The notes under the pieces: generated by a model
What the model was told of the DNA's origin: nothing
Seen by the model: the letters and a program-made list of their open reading frames with translations, nothing else
The model's database searches: none
Position numbers and translations under genes: made by a program
Shown: piece after piece, positions 1 through 8,364 of the stretch
Numbering within the stretch: position 1 is the stretch's first letter
Layout: the number at the start of each line of letters is the position of its first letter
Assembly: GCF_016415625.1 (NCBI RefSeq)
Contig: NZ_WBXP01000027.1
Coordinates: 1-55,738 of the forward strand
Reading direction: 5' to 3'
Source: Shimwellia pseudoproteus
Lineage (GTDB): Bacteria; Pseudomonadota; Gammaproteobacteria; Enterobacterales; Enterobacteriaceae
DNA length: 55,738 bases

Positions 1-41
1 TGACGAAAGCAGGTATGCCTGAAAGTGTGCGTATTGCCTGA
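1..41 (+). CDS. IS903-type transposase, C-terminal 12 residues
   Basis: Read from base 3, the codons give [12 protein letters not shown] and then TGA at 39-41. This is the C-terminus I recall for IS903-group DDE transposases. Everything upstream, including the catalytic DDE residues, is outside the window, so whether the transposase is intact cannot be judged. Confidence 0.75.
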   Translation, partial: TKAGMPESVRIA

Positions 42-79
42 AAACACAACCCGCTACGGGGGAGACTTACCCGAAATCT

Positions 80-97
80 GATTTATTCAACAAAGCC
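80..97 (+). repeat. IS903 terminal inverted repeat
   Basis: The reverse complement of 80-97 reads GGCTTTGTTGAATAAATC, the standard 18-bp IS903 terminal repeat. Its outer end abuts yeeN sequence at base 98. Confidence 0.85.
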
Positions 98-766
98 GGG
101 GCAACATCTAAAGTATATGCAAAATTCGGTGTAGAAATCTATGCTGCGGCGAAACAAGGTGAACCAGACCCGGAATCAAACTCAACGTTAAAATTCGTTA
201 TTGAACGTGCAAAACAAGCGCAGGTTCCGAAACACGTTATTGATAAAGCCATTGATAAAGCCAAAGGCGGCGGCGATGAAACATTCGTACAGGGCCGTTA
301 TGAAGGCTTTGGGCCAAACGGTTCAATGATTATCGCCGACACGTTAACGTCAAACGTTAACCGTACGATTGCTAACATCCGCTCCGTCTTCAATAAAAAC
401 GGTGGCAATATCGGCGCGTCCGGTGCCGTGAGCTATATGTTTGACAATACTGGCGTGATTGTATTTGCGGGCACAGATCCTGACCGTATTTTTGAAATTT
501 TGCTTGATGCTGAAACGGATGTTCGCGATGTCACCGAAGAAGAAGGAAACATCGTTGTTTATACCGAGCCGACAGACCTTCATAAAGGCATTGCAGCACT
601 TAAAGCCGCCGGCATTACTGAATTCTCAACCACAGAATTAGATATGATTGCCCAATCAGATATTGAGCTTTCACCAGAAGATTTAGCAATCTTTGAGGGG
701 CTTGTTGATGCCCTTGAAGATGACGACGATGTTCAAAAAGTATATCACAACGTTGCAAATCTCTAA
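98..766 (+). pseudogene. yeeN: yeeN, YebC/PmpR-family protein, 5' end cut off by the insertion sequence
   Basis: From base 98 an open frame reads [20 protein letters not shown] and continues to the YeeN C-terminus VYHNVANL at 766. It is very close to E. coli YeeN, a YebC/TACO1-type protein; family members act in transcription control or in relieving ribosome stalling. E. coli YeeN has about 16 further N-terminal residues (MGRKWAN...) that are absent here, replaced by the IS end. No start codon in this frame precedes ATG 326, which lies far inside the conserved domain. The gene is therefore best called disrupted. In E. coli yeeN lies far from phn, so the insertion sequence may also mark a rearrangement joint. 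Confidence 0.85.
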
Positions 767-779
767 TTACAAATCAAAT

Positions 780-806
780 AAATCTGTCATTACGGCAGAT
801 TTATTT
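780..806 (+). terminator. Terminator-like hairpin after yeeN
   Basis: AAATCTGTC pairs with GGCAGATTT (9 bp, one G-U) around a 5-base loop, and is followed by ATTTAAT. It lies 13 bases past the yeeN stop. The U-tract is weak and interrupted. Confidence 0.55.
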
Positions 807-1134
807 AATATTGTACTCTTCGTAGTAAAATTATTCCCGGCAAAAAAACACTGCTAAAAATAAGTAATAATTATTATTACTGAAAAAACCACATCAATTT
901 ACATTCTGACCTGAAATATCTGATGATAGACAATAAATACCCCTTATTGAAAACTGGATGATATTGCGCATCAGGTTTCAACCTGTTTTTCGCTGACGGC
1001 CCCGGCCTCGCGCCTCTGTGCCAATTACGCACAGCTGATGTTCCGCCCCGCCGCTTTTTCCGGTTTTCCCGCCCCCTATAATGGCCCCCATCGCAGCAGC
1101 GCATCTGCCTGCCACTATTAATGAGGAAAACACC
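807..1134. promoter_or_regulatory. Gene-free stretch with a likely promoter for the VOC gene
   Basis: No convincing gene is visible. Base composition changes from AT-rich (yeeN side) to GC-rich near 960, which may mark a boundary. A perfect TATAAT lies at 1077-1082. The -35 is poor (T-rich, about 1054-1059). Transcription would begin near 1089, giving a leader of about 45 bases with GAGG shortly before ATG 1135. Confidence 0.4.
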
Positions 1135-1656
1135 ATGTCTATGCCCGGCATAAAAGCACCTGACCATATCGGTTTCACCGTCCCGGACCTGCAACAGGCC
1201 ATCGACTTCTTTGGCACCCACTTTGGCTTTGAGGTGGCCTACCGCTTTGGGCCCTTCGCCGCCGACGATAACTGGATGGCAGACCATCTGAATGTTGATC
1301 CCCGGGCCACTATTCGCCAGATTGCGGTGCTCAGCGCCCACAGCATGAATTTAGAGATTTTTGAATATGCTGATACCACACCGCGTAATCACCGGGCGCC
1401 AAACAATGCCGATGTCGGCGGCCACCATATTGCGTTTTATGTGGACGATATGGATGCCGCGGTGCGTTATCTGCATGAACAGGGCATCACGGTAAAAGGT
1501 GAACCTACCGTAATGCAGGAAGGCCCCAGCGCCGGGGAGAGCTGGGTCTACTTTATGGCGCCCTGGGGCATGCAGCTGGAGCTGGTTTCCTACCCGCAAG
1601 GCAAAGCCTTTGCCAGCGGCAGCAGCGTCCGCCTGTTCGACCCGCGCCGCCTGTAG
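1135..1656 (+). CDS. VOC-superfamily (glyoxalase/dioxygenase fold) protein
   Basis: A 173-residue protein of the vicinal oxygen chelate fold. Two beta-alpha-beta-beta-beta modules can be recognised: DHIGFTVPDLQQAIDFF near the start and HHIAFYVDDMDAAVRYL around residue 100. The histidines opening each module and a late glutamate in MQLELVSYP are placed like the usual metal ligands. Family members include glyoxalase I, extradiol dioxygenases and fosfomycin-type resistance enzymes; the substrate cannot be assigned. ATG 1135 is chosen over the in-frame ATG 1081 because it has GAGG about 9 bases upstream and because 1081 would put the start on the probable -10 element. A LysR gene follows 87 bases later on the same strand and could regulate it. 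Confidence 0.75.
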   Translation: MSMPGIKAPDHIGFTVPDLQQAIDFFGTHFGFEVAYRFGPFAADDNWMADHLNVDPRATIRQIAVLSAHSMNLEIFEYADTTPRNHRAPNNADVGGHHIAFYVDDMDAAVRYLHEQGITVKGEPTVMQEGPSAGESWVYFMAPWGMQLELVSYPQGKAFASGSSVRLFDPRRL

Positions 1657-1743
1657 CCCGCCCAGTACCGGCACCGGGAATGATGCCTGTGGCAGGATTT
1701 ACCGTTATCATTAACCGCATCTGCCATTCACCTGGGATATGCG

Positions 1744-2670
1744 GTGATCAATTACGATATTTCTCTGCAGGATATGCAGTTGTTTATGATGACAGCGCAA
1801 TCCGGCAACTTCTCCGCCGTGGCCCGCCAGGCTGATATGACCCCCTCGGCGGTGTCACGCAAGATGTCACAGCTGGAAGAAAAACTCGGCACCCGCCTGT
1901 TCCATCGCCATACCAGGGCCATCTCCCTCACCGAAGAAGGCACGGCATTCGCCGCCAGTTGCCGGGATATCCTCGCCCGCTTTGACACTATTGCGGCAGA
2001 TATCGAAAACGGCGCCGGAACGCCCCAGGGCACGGTCAAGATCAGCGCCCCGGTGGCTTTTGGTCGCCAGCACATCGCCCCTTATCTCGGGGAGCTGCTG
2101 GCGCGCTATCCGCGCTTGCGCATCGAACTACAACAAACCGACAGCTATATTGACCCCGCCCAGGAGGGCATCGATCTGCTGATCCGTATCGGCGTACTGA
2201 AAGATTCCACCCTGCGGGTAAAACACTTTGCCCGGCAACACTATGTGGTGGCGGCCAGCCCTGCCTATATCAAGGCCCACGGCGCCCCGCATACCCCGGA
2301 ACAGCTGGCGGAGCATAACTGCCTGGTGTTTAAAGGCAGCCTGGGGCTACAGCGCTGGTTTATCGGCCAGCAGGCGCTCATCCCCTGGGAGGTTCAGGGC
2401 AGCCTGTACAGCAATAACGCGGATACCCTGGTAGCCGGGGCCATCAGCGGCGCCGGGCTGGTGATGTTCCCCACCTGGCTGATGAATGACGCCCTGAAAA
2501 GCGGCCAGCTGGTCCCGGTGCTCAGCGATTATCAGGCCTCAGCCTCTCTGGAGCCGCAAACCATCGCCGCCCTGTACCTCGATAACCACAATCTGGCCCC
2601 GAAGGTCCGGGTAGTTATCGACTTCCTGGCGGAAACGTTCGGCAGCCCCTGTTATTGGGACCAGCCCTGA
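1744..2670 (+). CDS. LysR-family transcriptional regulator
   Basis: A 308-residue LysR-type regulator. The N-terminal winged helix-turn-helix is clear (DMQLFMMTAQSGNFSAVARQ, then TPSAVSRKMSQLEEKLGTRLFHR, residues about 9-60), followed by the periplasmic-binding-like effector domain from about residue 90. It resembles the large group related to DsdC/AaeR-like regulators of aromatic and aldehyde genes, but no specific member can be named. The start used is GTG 1744; the conserved region begins within ten residues. It ends 3 bases before the stop of the convergent aldehyde dehydrogenase gene. The likely targets are the VOC gene upstream or the dehydrogenase. Confidence 0.85.
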   Translation: MINYDISLQDMQLFMMTAQSGNFSAVARQADMTPSAVSRKMSQLEEKLGTRLFHRHTRAISLTEEGTAFAASCRDILARFDTIAADIENGAGTPQGTVKISAPVAFGRQHIAPYLGELLARYPRLRIELQQTDSYIDPAQEGIDLLIRIGVLKDSTLRVKHFARQHYVVAASPAYIKAHGAPHTPEQLAEHNCLVFKGSLGLQRWFIGQQALIPWEVQGSLYSNNADTLVAGAISGAGLVMFPTWLMNDALKSGQLVPVLSDYQASASLEPQTIAALYLDNHNLAPKVRVVIDFLAETFGSPCYWDQP

Positions 2671-2673
2671 ACC

Positions 2674-4095
2674 TTAACCCACCAGCAGGGTTTTCGGCTC
2701 CAGATACGCCTGCATCCCCCATTTGCCCATTTCTCTCCCCTGCCCGGACTGCTTAAAACCGCCGAACGGGGCCTGGGGCTCGTGGGCCAGCGTATTCACC
2801 AGCACCCGTCCGGCATCGATCTGGCGGGCAATGGCCGCCCCGCGGGCAGCATCACCGCCCAGCACCACCGCACTCAGCCCGTAGCAGGTGTCATTGGCCA
2901 GGGCGATGGCCTCTGCGTCACTGTGGTAAGGGATAACCACCAGCACCGGTCCAAAAATCTCCTCCCGGGCAATACGCATCTGGTTATCACCAACAAACAC
3001 CGTCGGTTTCACGCACCAGCCGCGCGTCATCCCCCCAGGCCGGCCGGTGCCGCCGGTCAACAACCGGGCCCCTTCATCTATCCCCAGCTGGATATAGCTC
3101 TGCACCCGCTGCCACTGTTTGTGGCTGACCATCGGGCCAATGTCAGTGCGTGGGTCTTCAGGGTAACCAGAATGGATCTGCGCTACCGCCTGGCGAATCG
3201 CCTGCTCGCATTCGTCCTGGCGGCTGGCGGGGACCAGAATACGGGTACCGGCGACACACGCCTGCCCGTTATTCATAAAGCCCGCCGCCAGTGCCAGCGG
3301 AACAGCCTGGCCAAGGTCCGCATCATCGAGGATCAGGGTCGGGGATTTGCCCCCCAGCTCCAGGGTCACCCGTTTCAGGCTCTGCGCCCCGCTGGCGACA
3401 ATGTGTTTGCCCACCGCCGTAGAGCCGGTGAAGGATATTTTCGCGATATCCGGGTGGCGGTTAATCACCTCCCCCACCACATCACCGCGCCCGGTAATAA
3501 TATTAAACACCCCGGCAGGCACCTGTGCCTCGTGCAGCGCTTCACTAATAATCTGGGTCTGGATACCGCTCATTTCACTGGGTTTAATCGCCGCCGTACA
3601 CCCGGCGGCCATCGCCGTGGCGAGCTTATTGCAGATAAACCCGGCGTCGCTGTTCCAGGGGGTGATCAGCCCGGCCACCCCCACCGGGGTCATGATAACC
3701 TCGGCGCTACCGGCCTGCTCGGTAAAGGCAAAATTCTCCAGCGCGCTTATCGCCTGGCGGATGACATCCGCAGGGTACTGGGCCATCCAGCGTGCCCGGC
3801 TGCGGGGGGCGCCGTACTCGGTGACAATCGCGTCAAACAAGGTCTCTTCCCGGGCGGCAACCGCCGCGTGCATCCGCGCTAATACCGCAATACGCTGTGC
3901 TTTATCGGTGGCGGCCCAGCCGGGGAAGGCCGCTTTGGCTGCGGCAATAGCCTGCAGGGCATCGTGCTCATCCGCCAGGCGCACATAGCCGATAACCTCT
4001 TCGGTGGCCGGGTTATACAGCGGGTACTGCTCTTCACCGTGGGGCGTCACAAAGGCGCCGTTAATATAGATCTGGTCGATATAGTGCATAGACAT
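2674..4095 (-). CDS. NAD(P)-dependent aldehyde dehydrogenase
   Basis: A 473-residue aldehyde dehydrogenase, oxidising an aldehyde to the acid with NAD(P). Family landmarks are present: the ITPWNSDAGFICNKLATAMA segment, the cofactor loop SFTGSTAVGKHIV, the general-base glutamate in TLELGGKSP, the catalytic cysteine in NNGQACVAGTR, and EEIFGPVL with the late PFGGFKQSG motif. The start is ATG 4095 (MSMHYIDQ), with GGAG about 10 bases upstream; the frame is open to 4500, but that extension overlaps the divergent regulator and is not family-like. The gene is divergent from a LysR gene with 109 bases between, the usual arrangement for a regulator and its target. The physiological substrate is unknown. 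Confidence 0.88.
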   Translation of the reverse strand: MSMHYIDQIYINGAFVTPHGEEQYPLYNPATEEVIGYVRLADEHDALQAIAAAKAAFPGWAATDKAQRIAVLARMHAAVAAREETLFDAIVTEYGAPRSRARWMAQYPADVIRQAISALENFAFTEQAGSAEVIMTPVGVAGLITPWNSDAGFICNKLATAMAAGCTAAIKPSEMSGIQTQIISEALHEAQVPAGVFNIITGRGDVVGEVINRHPDIAKISFTGSTAVGKHIVASGAQSLKRVTLELGGKSPTLILDDADLGQAVPLALAAGFMNNGQACVAGTRILVPASRQDECEQAIRQAVAQIHSGYPEDPRTDIGPMVSHKQWQRVQSYIQLGIDEGARLLTGGTGRPGGMTRGWCVKPTVFVGDNQMRIAREEIFGPVLVVIPYHSDAEAIALANDTCYGLSAVVLGGDAARGAAIARQIDAGRVLVNTLAHEPQAPFGGFKQSGQGREMGKWGMQAYLEPKTLLVG

Positions 4096-4204
4096 GGGAT
4101 AACTACTCCGGGTTGGTGCTTGATATCCCCCAGTATAGGAAAGGTCACTGGCCGCGATAAGCGGGGTTATAATGGATGCACTGTTACGAAAATCGGGATA
4201 ATCA
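4096..4204. promoter_or_regulatory. Divergent promoter region, aldehyde dehydrogenase / LysR
   Basis: This 109-bp gap separates the two divergent starts. TATAAT at 4168-4173 reads toward the LysR gene; the paired -35 (TCACTG, 17 bases upstream) is poor, as is common for regulator genes that repress themselves. A LysR operator is expected here but I could not single one out. Confidence 0.4.
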
Positions 4205-5098
4205 ATGCATCGCACCGGGCTGACTGAACTGGAAGTGATCCTCGCCGTGGCCAACCGCAAAAGTTTTCGCGGGGCGGCCCGGGAGCTGAATATGTCCGCC
4301 ACCGCGGTGAGCAATGCCGTGGCCGGGCTGGAAAGCCGCCTGCAGGTGCGCTTATTTAACCGCTCAACCCGCAGCGTGGCGCTGACCGCCGCCGGGGAGC
4401 AGTATGTGGCGCGCATCGCCCCGGCACTGGCGGAAATCCGCCGGGCCTCAGAAGAGCTGAGCGACAATCTCTCAACCCCCAGCGGCACCCTGCGGATCAA
4501 TATCCCGGCAGAATGTGCCAGCCTGCTGTTCGAGCCACTGTTCGCCCCTTTTTTGTCCCGCTATCCCCAGATGCGCCTCGATTTGTGCAGCGAATCCCGG
4601 ATGGTGGATATTGTGGCGGAAGGGTTTGATGCCGGTATCCGGCTGGCGGAATCGGTCCCTCTGGATATGATTGCCGTACCGCTAACCGGGGATGCCCGGA
4701 TGCTGATTGTCGGCTCGCCGGGCTACCTCGCCCGCCACGGCACACCGCAAACCCCGGATGAACTGCGCCACCACGCACGCATTACCATGCGGCTCTCCCA
4801 CGGCGGGGTGTACCACTGGGAGCTGGCCCACCGGGCGGAAACGTTTATCGTCAACACCCCACCGCGGATGGTATTCAACGAGATGCAGGCGATCCATAAG
4901 GCCGCCCTCGGCGGTTATGGCCTGGCGTTTATGTCCAACTGGTTTGTGGATGACGATATCGCCAGCGGCGCGCTGGTCAGCGTGCTGGATAACTGGTGCC
5001 CGTCTTTTGGGGGGTTGCAGCTGTACTACCCCGGCAGGCGGCATATTCCCCCGGGGCTGCGGGCGTTTATCGACGTGGTACATCAACAGCGCCGCTAG
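4205..5098 (+). CDS. LysR-family transcriptional regulator
   Basis: A 297-residue LysR-type regulator with an N-terminal helix-turn-helix (LTELEVILAVANRKSFRGAA, then MSATAVSNAVAGLESRLQVR) and a co-inducer domain from about residue 92 (SGTLRINIPAE). Its divergent position suggests it controls the neighbouring aldehyde dehydrogenase in response to an aldehyde or acid, which is inference only. No good Shine-Dalgarno precedes ATG 4205. Its stop codon touches the stop of the convergent ABC ATPase gene at 5099. Confidence 0.85.
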   Translation: MHRTGLTELEVILAVANRKSFRGAARELNMSATAVSNAVAGLESRLQVRLFNRSTRSVALTAAGEQYVARIAPALAEIRRASEELSDNLSTPSGTLRINIPAECASLLFEPLFAPFLSRYPQMRLDLCSESRMVDIVAEGFDAGIRLAESVPLDMIAVPLTGDARMLIVGSPGYLARHGTPQTPDELRHHARITMRLSHGGVYHWELAHRAETFIVNTPPRMVFNEMQAIHKAALGGYGLAFMSNWFVDDDIASGALVSVLDNWCPSFGGLQLYYPGRRHIPPGLRAFIDVVHQQRR

Positions 5099-5875
5099 TT
5101 AGCGGGCGATGGCCCCGTCAAGGATAACCAGGGGCCGCCCCCGGGAGCAGCACTCAATGCGCCCGCTCACCCCATACACTTCGGCAAGGGTCGCGGGGGT
5201 TATCACCGCCTGTGGCGCACCGCAGGCCACCAGGCCCCCGTCTTTTAGCATCACAATCGTATCCCCGTAGCGCATGGCGATATTGATATCATGCACCACT
5301 ACCAGGGTCACCATCTGGCGCGCGGCGGTTTCCCGGGCGATCAGGTCCATCACCTGGAGCTGATAGTGCAGGTCCAGTGCGCTAAGCGGCTCATCCAGCA
5401 GCAATAAGCCCGGCTGGCGAACCAGGGACTGGGCCAGCCCCACCAGCTGTTTCTGGCCCCCGGAAAGCTGGTCAAGAAAGGTCAGCGCCAGGTGGCCAAT
5501 CCCCAGTTGTTCCAGGATCTGCATCGCCTGTTGCCGGGCATGATCCGCGTCATGCTCCCCGCTGGCCCGCCGGGCAACAATTACCGACTCCAGCACGTGT
5601 AAATGCACCCCCTGAGGCAGGGACTGGGGCAGGAACACTACCTCCCTGGCGCGGGCCCTGAACGGCAACGCCATCAGGTTGTTGTCCCCCAGCCAGGCCT
5701 CCCCCCGGGCGGGGTTCAGCCCGGCCAACGCCCGGAGCAGGGTTGATTTCCCGCAGCCATTGGGCCCGAGCAATACCGTGACGCTTCCTGCCGGCAGCGG
5801 CGGAAGGCTAAGATTGTCGATAATCGCCCGTTTCCCGTAGCCGGCAGAGAGATGCCCGATACGCAGCGCGCTCAT
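5099..5875 (-). CDS. FecE/BtuD-type ABC transporter ATP-binding protein
   Basis: A 258-residue ATPase of the iron-siderophore/B12 import family. Walker A is GPNGCGKST (about residue 37-45), the signature LSGGQKQLVGLAQSL, and Walker B LLLLDEPLSALD, followed by the switch histidine in VVVHD. It powers the permease encoded directly upstream; the two genes overlap by 4 bases (ATGA), so they are co-translated. The likely substrate is a ferric siderophore, haem or a cobamide. No periplasmic binding protein or TonB receptor gene is adjacent, so the cargo is unassigned. Confidence 0.88.
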   Translation of the reverse strand: MSALRIGHLSAGYGKRAIIDNLSLPPLPAGSVTVLLGPNGCGKSTLLRALAGLNPARGEAWLGDNNLMALPFRARAREVVFLPQSLPQGVHLHVLESVIVARRASGEHDADHARQQAMQILEQLGIGHLALTFLDQLSGGQKQLVGLAQSLVRQPGLLLLDEPLSALDLHYQLQVMDLIARETAARQMVTLVVVHDINIAMRYGDTIVMLKDGGLVACGAPQAVITPATLAEVYGVSGRIECCSRGRPLVILDGAIAR

Positions 5876-6924
5876 AGCGCTCTCCCCTGCTGGCGGAAGA
5901 TAATACTCAGGAAGAACGGCACCCCCACCAGCGAGGTGACAATGCCTATCGGGATAATGACCCCGGGGATGATGTTCTTTGAGGCGACCGACGCCAGCGA
6001 CAGTACCAGGCCACCGGTCATCAGGCTTCCCGGCAGGTAGTAGCGGTGATCTTCACCAAACAGCAAACGCGCAATGTGCGGGGCCACCAGGCCAATAAAC
6101 CCGATCGGGCCGACAAACGCCACCGCCAGGGCAGACAGCAAACTGATGCGCAGCAGGGTCGCCAGCCGCAAGCGGCGCACATCAATCCCAAAACTCATGG
6201 CGCGCTCCTCGCCGAGGCGCAAAGCGGTCAGCTTCCAGCTGCTCAGCAGTGACCAGGGCAATACCAGCACAAAGGCCGCCCCCAGTATGCCGAGTTTGTC
6301 CCAGGAGGCCCGCCCCAGGCTGCCCATGGTCCAGAACACCAGCCCCTGAAGGGTGTCTTCATCGGCAATAAACTGCATCATCGACACCAGGGCATTGAAG
6401 GTAAATACCAGGGCGATACCGAATAGCACCACCCCGGCGGTCGCCACCCGGGTCCAGCGGGATACCACATCCAGCAACAGCGCGGAGATAACCGCAAACA
6501 GAAAGGCGTTACCGGAAATAAACCACTGGCTGGCAATCCCGGGAATGCCGATGCCCAGCACAATCGCCAGCGCCGCCCCGAAAGCAGCCGCAGATGACAC
6601 CCCTAGGGTAAAGGGGCTGGCCAGGGGGTTATTGAGGATGGTTTGCATCTCGGCCCCGGCCAGCCCCAGCGCCATACCAACCAGTAGCGCCATCAGGGCA
6701 TAGGGCAGGCGAATATCCCAGACGATCATCCGGGTCGTGGCATCCACCGTGTGCGGGCTGATCAGCGACGCCCACACCTGGTGCAGCGGCAAGCCAGATG
6801 GCCCGAGGGTAAAATCCAGCAGCAGCGACAGCATAATCGCCGCACAAAGTATCGCCATCATCAGCAGACGGTGACGCAGGATCTGGCGATAACGCCGATC
6901 GATTCCGGCAGAAAGTTGGCTCAT
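5872..6924 (-). CDS. FecCD-family ABC transporter permease
   Basis: A 350-residue polytopic permease with about ten hydrophobic segments, typical of FecC, FhuB halves and BtuC. Family landmarks are RLPYALMALLVGMALGLAGA and the C-terminal GPIGFIGLVAPHIARLLFG coupling segment that contacts the ATPase. One polypeptide of this length normally forms a homodimer. It is first in a two-gene operon with the ATPase. A substrate-binding protein is needed for import in this family and is not encoded nearby, so this is either an orphan that borrows one or a remnant of a larger locus. Confidence 0.88.
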   Translation of the reverse strand: MSQLSAGIDRRYRQILRHRLLMMAILCAAIMLSLLLDFTLGPSGLPLHQVWASLISPHTVDATTRMIVWDIRLPYALMALLVGMALGLAGAEMQTILNNPLASPFTLGVSSAAAFGAALAIVLGIGIPGIASQWFISGNAFLFAVISALLLDVVSRWTRVATAGVVLFGIALVFTFNALVSMMQFIADEDTLQGLVFWTMGSLGRASWDKLGILGAAFVLVLPWSLLSSWKLTALRLGEERAMSFGIDVRRLRLATLLRISLLSALAVAFVGPIGFIGLVAPHIARLLFGEDHRYYLPGSLMTGGLVLSLASVASKNIIPGVIIPIGIVTSLVGVPFFLSIIFRQQGRAL

Positions 6925-7041
6925 GTAGATGGGTTCAGCGTGAGTATTCGATAGCCACAGGCCGACAGGCGCTGCACATAGCGCGATCTGTCTTAGCGCG
7001 CAGCGTTATGCATGAAATCATATTACGTTTGATACTCTGCG

Positions 7042-7060
7042 GATAGCAATGATCCTGAAC
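7042..7060. promoter_or_regulatory. Weak Fur-box-like site upstream of the FecCD operon
   Basis: GATAGCAATGATCCTGAAC matches 12 of 19 positions of the Fur consensus GATAATGATAATCATTATC. It lies in the 330-bp gap 6925-7254, about 120 bases before the permease start. That gap is AT-rich from 7081 on and otherwise holds only short, unconvincing frames. The match is at the level chance can give, so it is offered only because the operon is of a kind usually Fur-controlled. Confidence 0.25.
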
Positions 7061-7254
7061 AGGTACACCGGGAAAGTATTTTATCAGGGAGTAATAACAG
7101 CCTCATCATTAGTAAAAGTAATAATTACAATTGCATAAGTAAATTGCCTGATAATTAAGCTGATCGCACAAATGTCCCCTGATCTGCGGCGAAAAATCGT
7201 TATTAATAAAAAAGTATGACGTATCACGATGGATTTATGGTTGGGGACAACATT

Positions 7255-7605
7255 ATGCAGTATGACCTGAAAACACTGGTCGGCCACGCCAGACATCTGG
7301 AAGATCATGGACTGTACCGCCGTGCACTACGGCTGTGGCAGGAAATTGCCACCCGCTCAGACGCCAGTGACGACTTACGGGATCTCGCCTGGCAGCAAAT
7401 CACCCGCGGTGTCGGTATCCGGGCCGCCACCGGAGAGCCTCCTCAGGAGGTGCTGCCCAAGCCCGATCGCCGCTATCTGGTTGCCGAAGATAAAAAGCGT
7501 ATCCAGGCCTACTTCAAAATGGGCTATACCAGCGCCATGATTTGTGGGCTGACGGGCCGCTCGCGCTCTTTTGTTGCCACCTGCCGTAAGAATGCCACCC
7601 CCTGA
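7255..7605 (+). CDS. PerC-like transcriptional regulator with a C-terminal helix-turn-helix-like segment
   Basis: A 116-residue basic protein. The N-terminal half (ARHLEDHGLYRRALRLWQEI) has the 'tired helix' pattern of PerC-family activators, where AxxLexxGxxRRAaxrW recurs. The last 40 residues (KKRIQAYFKMGYTSAMICGL, then TGRSRSFV) look like the short helix-turn-helix seen in resolvase and homeodomain-like proteins. PerC relatives are small accessory regulators often acquired with mobile DNA, and some antagonise H-NS. ATG 7255 is preferred because GGGGA lies 8 bases upstream; ATG 7237 and ATG 7216 are in frame and possible. It stands alone behind an AT-rich upstream region. The target is unknown. 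Confidence 0.55.
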   Translation: MQYDLKTLVGHARHLEDHGLYRRALRLWQEIATRSDASDDLRDLAWQQITRGVGIRAATGEPPQEVLPKPDRRYLVAEDKKRIQAYFKMGYTSAMICGLTGRSRSFVATCRKNATP

Positions 7606-7778
7606 GCCACATCCCGCGGTATTGATATGCAGCAGCCTGGACCCTCAGCCGTGGCGGGGTCCGCTGCCTGACCATTACCGCCCGCGACCCCACAGCACCG
7701 CCCCGATAACTCACCCGTAAAAATTCCCATGCCCACAGGCCACTTAGTGGCAGTGGGGCAAGCAGGCAGAAAAAAACC

Positions 7779-7807
7779 CCGACAACCAGGGGGAATTAAT
7801 GTACAAT
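7779..7807 (+). promoter_or_regulatory. Probable sigma-70 promoter of yjdM
   Basis: CCGACA (7779-7784) and TACAAT (7802-7807) are 17 bases apart. Transcription would start near 7814 with a leader of about 87 bases before yjdM. The rest of the gap 7606-7900 has only short inverted repeats. Confidence 0.45.
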
Positions 7808-7900
7808 GCGCGACACTTTTTCACGCCACAGCGTGTTTTTACGCTGAAACCTGCGTTTTCAGCACTATCATCTTGAGCGTCGATTTCCAGAGGACCCGCC

Positions 7901-8236
7901 ATGTCATTACCAAACTGCCCTCAGTGCAATTCTGAATACACCTATGAAGATAACGGAATGTACATCTGCCCTGAGTGTGCTCACGAGTGGAACGACAATG
8001 AACCTCAGGCTGAAGACGATACTCTGGTGGTAAAAGACGCCAACGGCAACCTGCTGGCGGATGGCGACAGCGTTACCGTGATTAAAGATTTAAAAGTTAA
8101 AGGCAGCTCGTCGATGTTAAAAATCGGCACGAAAGTGAAAAATATTCGCCTGGTTGAAGGCGATCACAACATAGACTGCAAAATTGATGGTTTTGGCCCG
8201 ATGAAGCTGAAATCAGAGTTCGTTAAAAAGAACTAA
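7901..8236 (+). CDS. yjdM: YjdM (PhnA) zinc-ribbon protein
   Basis: A 111-residue protein nearly identical to E. coli YjdM, formerly PhnA. An N-terminal zinc ribbon is visible ([21 protein letters not shown], two CxxC pairs), followed by a small beta-barrel domain rich in Lys and Asp. Despite the old name it is not phosphonoacetate hydrolase in enterobacteria, and its role is unknown. AGAGGA lies 10 bases before the ATG. In E. coli yjdN follows before phnC; it is missing here and phnC is next. Confidence 0.93.
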   Translation: MSLPNCPQCNSEYTYEDNGMYICPECAHEWNDNEPQAEDDTLVVKDANGNLLADGDSVTVIKDLKVKGSSSMLKIGTKVKNIRLVEGDHNIDCKIDGFGPMKLKSEFVKKN

Positions 8237-8296
8237 TCTCCCCGATTCTGGCAATGGATGGCCAGGGTGAACGCGCCGCCGTTCTCCTGTAGCAAC

Positions 8297-8314
8297 GTCC
8301 CGCATCTGCGGGAC
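8297..8314 (+). terminator. Stem-loop between yjdM and the phn operon
   Basis: GTCCCGC and GCGGGAC form a perfect 7-bp stem with loop ATCT, 60 bases past the yjdM stop. No U-tract follows, so it may be an RNA 3'-end structure or a weak terminator. Confidence 0.45.
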
Positions 8315-8364
8315 ACCCCCTACCCCCACAGCCACCGCGCATCATTCCCCCACCGCTATCCCTC

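Larger units (their letters stand above)
1..97 (+). mobile_element. IS903-type insertion sequence (IS5 family), 3' end only
   Basis: The first 97 bases match the right end of IS903-group elements as I remember them. They hold the last codons of the transposase, a short non-coding tail and an 18-bp terminal inverted repeat ending exactly at base 97. The next base resumes the yeeN reading frame, so the element is inserted inside that gene. The rest of the element lies outside the window. IS903 normally makes a 9-bp target duplication; bases 98-106 would be one copy, but the other copy cannot be seen. Confidence 0.85.

Noticed and set aside
2782..3988. Long plus-strand frames inside the aldehyde dehydrogenase gene
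   Set aside because: They are antisense shadows in GC-rich DNA; the minus strand has clear aldehyde dehydrogenase motifs throughout.
4096..4500. N-terminal extension of the aldehyde dehydrogenase to 608 residues
   Set aside because: The extension is antisense to the LysR gene, lacks family similarity, and a good Shine-Dalgarno marks ATG 4095.
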